A DNA stretch of 64,000 nt from JAIBDK01 sp965261915 (GTDB taxonomy: Bacteria > Pseudomonadota > Gammaproteobacteria > Arenicellales > Poriferihabitantaceae): positions 2,108,001 to 2,172,000 of the forward strand of contig CBDHDW010000013.1 of the NCBI GenBank assembly GCA_965261915.1. The letters run 5' to 3'. The position numbers and the translations under genes are program-made. This document shows positions 63,613 to 64,000 of the stretch, piece after piece. The stretch's first letter is position 1; each line of letters opens with the position of its first letter. Below the pieces are notes generated by a model, which was not told the origin of the DNA, ran no database searches, and saw nothing but the letters and a program-made list of their open reading frames with translations.

Positions 63613-63855
63613 TCCCCCTCGGCGAACCAAGCTTTGCAGTGCTTTGAAGATTACCCTTTAGATATTTCAAAATTATTCATAAATATTACGCGAAACAGAC
63701 ATTAAACAATTTACGAACGTACTAAACCGGATTATTCACCGGAGGTTTTGGAGCAGCGGTTTTTGTGCGCGGAAACGGTTTTGTTGCGCGGGCTTTCCGG
63801 CGTTTGAGTTTGCAGGTTTCAGTTTCGGGGTGACGGGGCGTTGCGCGCGTGATTG

Positions 63856-64000
63856 CTATGGTGCTTGAGGATTGCCGGCAGGCATCGTTGTCAGTGCGCC
63901 GAGTATCTGTGTGAAGAGTTGTTTGTCTGGATACGCGGATGCGAAGGCGACGCGGATACGGGTAGCGGTTTCGATAACACGGGCCCCAATCTTGATGATG
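63856..64000 (-). CDS. C-terminal end of a second IS1380-type transposase, cut by window edge
   Basis: The reverse strand from 64000 reads IKIGARVIETATRIRVAFAS, then AYPDKQLFTQILGAL and a stop at 63856. The KIGARVVE..ARIRVHLASA pattern is the typical end of IS1380 transposases. It differs from the 60924 copy, so a different IS. The 243 bp between the FkbM gene and this frame hold no gene; its IS end must lie there but was not located. Confidence 0.75.
   Translation of the reverse strand, partial: IIKIGARVIETATRIRVAFASAYPDKQLFTQILGALTTMPAGNPQAP

Noticed and set aside
1..64000. tRNA or rRNA genes
   Set aside because: No cloverleaf-forming segments with T-loop consensus or rRNA-like sequence were noticed; a tRNAscan run would be the proper test.

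Overview
The window looks like chromosomal DNA of a gammaproteobacterium of roughly 48-50% G+C. The housekeeping blocks have gammaproteobacterial arrangements (pepA-holC-valS divergent from lptF-lptG; sucA-sucB-lpd; gltA; ycgL; a DUF1820 gene; msrA). Species cannot be named from sequence alone. The catabolic set (four-subunit sarcosine oxidase, agmatinase, a PuuB-like amine oxidase, a TAXI-type TRAP transporter) would suit a marine or host-associated heterotroph that uses methylated amines and polyamines.

Layout. 1-9.8 kb: 2-oxoglutarate dehydrogenase operon (lpd cut by the window edge), a CoxG-like protein, MoeB, a WecA/WbpL-like sugar-phosphate transferase with a GDP-fucose synthase remnant at its tail, APS kinase, agmatinase and a TPR protein. 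10-26 kb: amine oxidase, Ycf46-like AAA ATPase, soxBDAG, a decayed M24 peptidase next to a MITE, TAXI-TRAP transporter, CocE/S15 hydrolase. 26.2-28.8 kb: a 29-repeat subtype I-F CRISPR array with leader and an apparently intact cas6f, but no other cas gene. 28.8-37.0 kb: nested insertion sequences (IS66, IS1634-type, ISNCY remnant, IS1595, and IS481 split by IS3) occupying the place where the rest of the cas operon would be expected. 37.2-44.8 kb: small membrane proteins, DksA-like factor, MsrA, PBP4, hydrolase, citrate synthase, YcgL, rhomboid. 44.8-48.4 kb: a T-box riboswitch in front of a 1049-residue IleRS. 48.5-58.6 kb: gmd remnant, UDP-glucuronate epimerase, valS-holC-pepA, lptFG, a beta-hydroxyacid dehydrogenase and a HAD hydrolase. 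58.7-60.8 kb: a small integrase-less stretch of integron-type cassettes with two attC-like sites and two copies of a 149-bp MITE. 60.8-64 kb: IS1380, an FkbM methyltransferase interrupted by a C18 tract, and the end of another IS1380-type transposase.

Main points of interest: (i) a complete-looking Ile T-box leader in a gammaproteobacterium, controlling what appears to be an IleRS2-type enzyme; (ii) a CRISPR array whose only companion is its crRNA-processing nuclease; (iii) an IS1634-type element flanked by an identical direct repeat of about 275 bp, consistent with the very long target duplications known in that family; (iv) a C18 tract that puts the methyltransferase out of frame from its ATG; (v) the attC/MITE array. 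The window also carries many internally deleted pseudogenes (fcl, gmd, HIBADH, M24, GFA, SDR), suggesting ongoing gene decay alongside IS activity.
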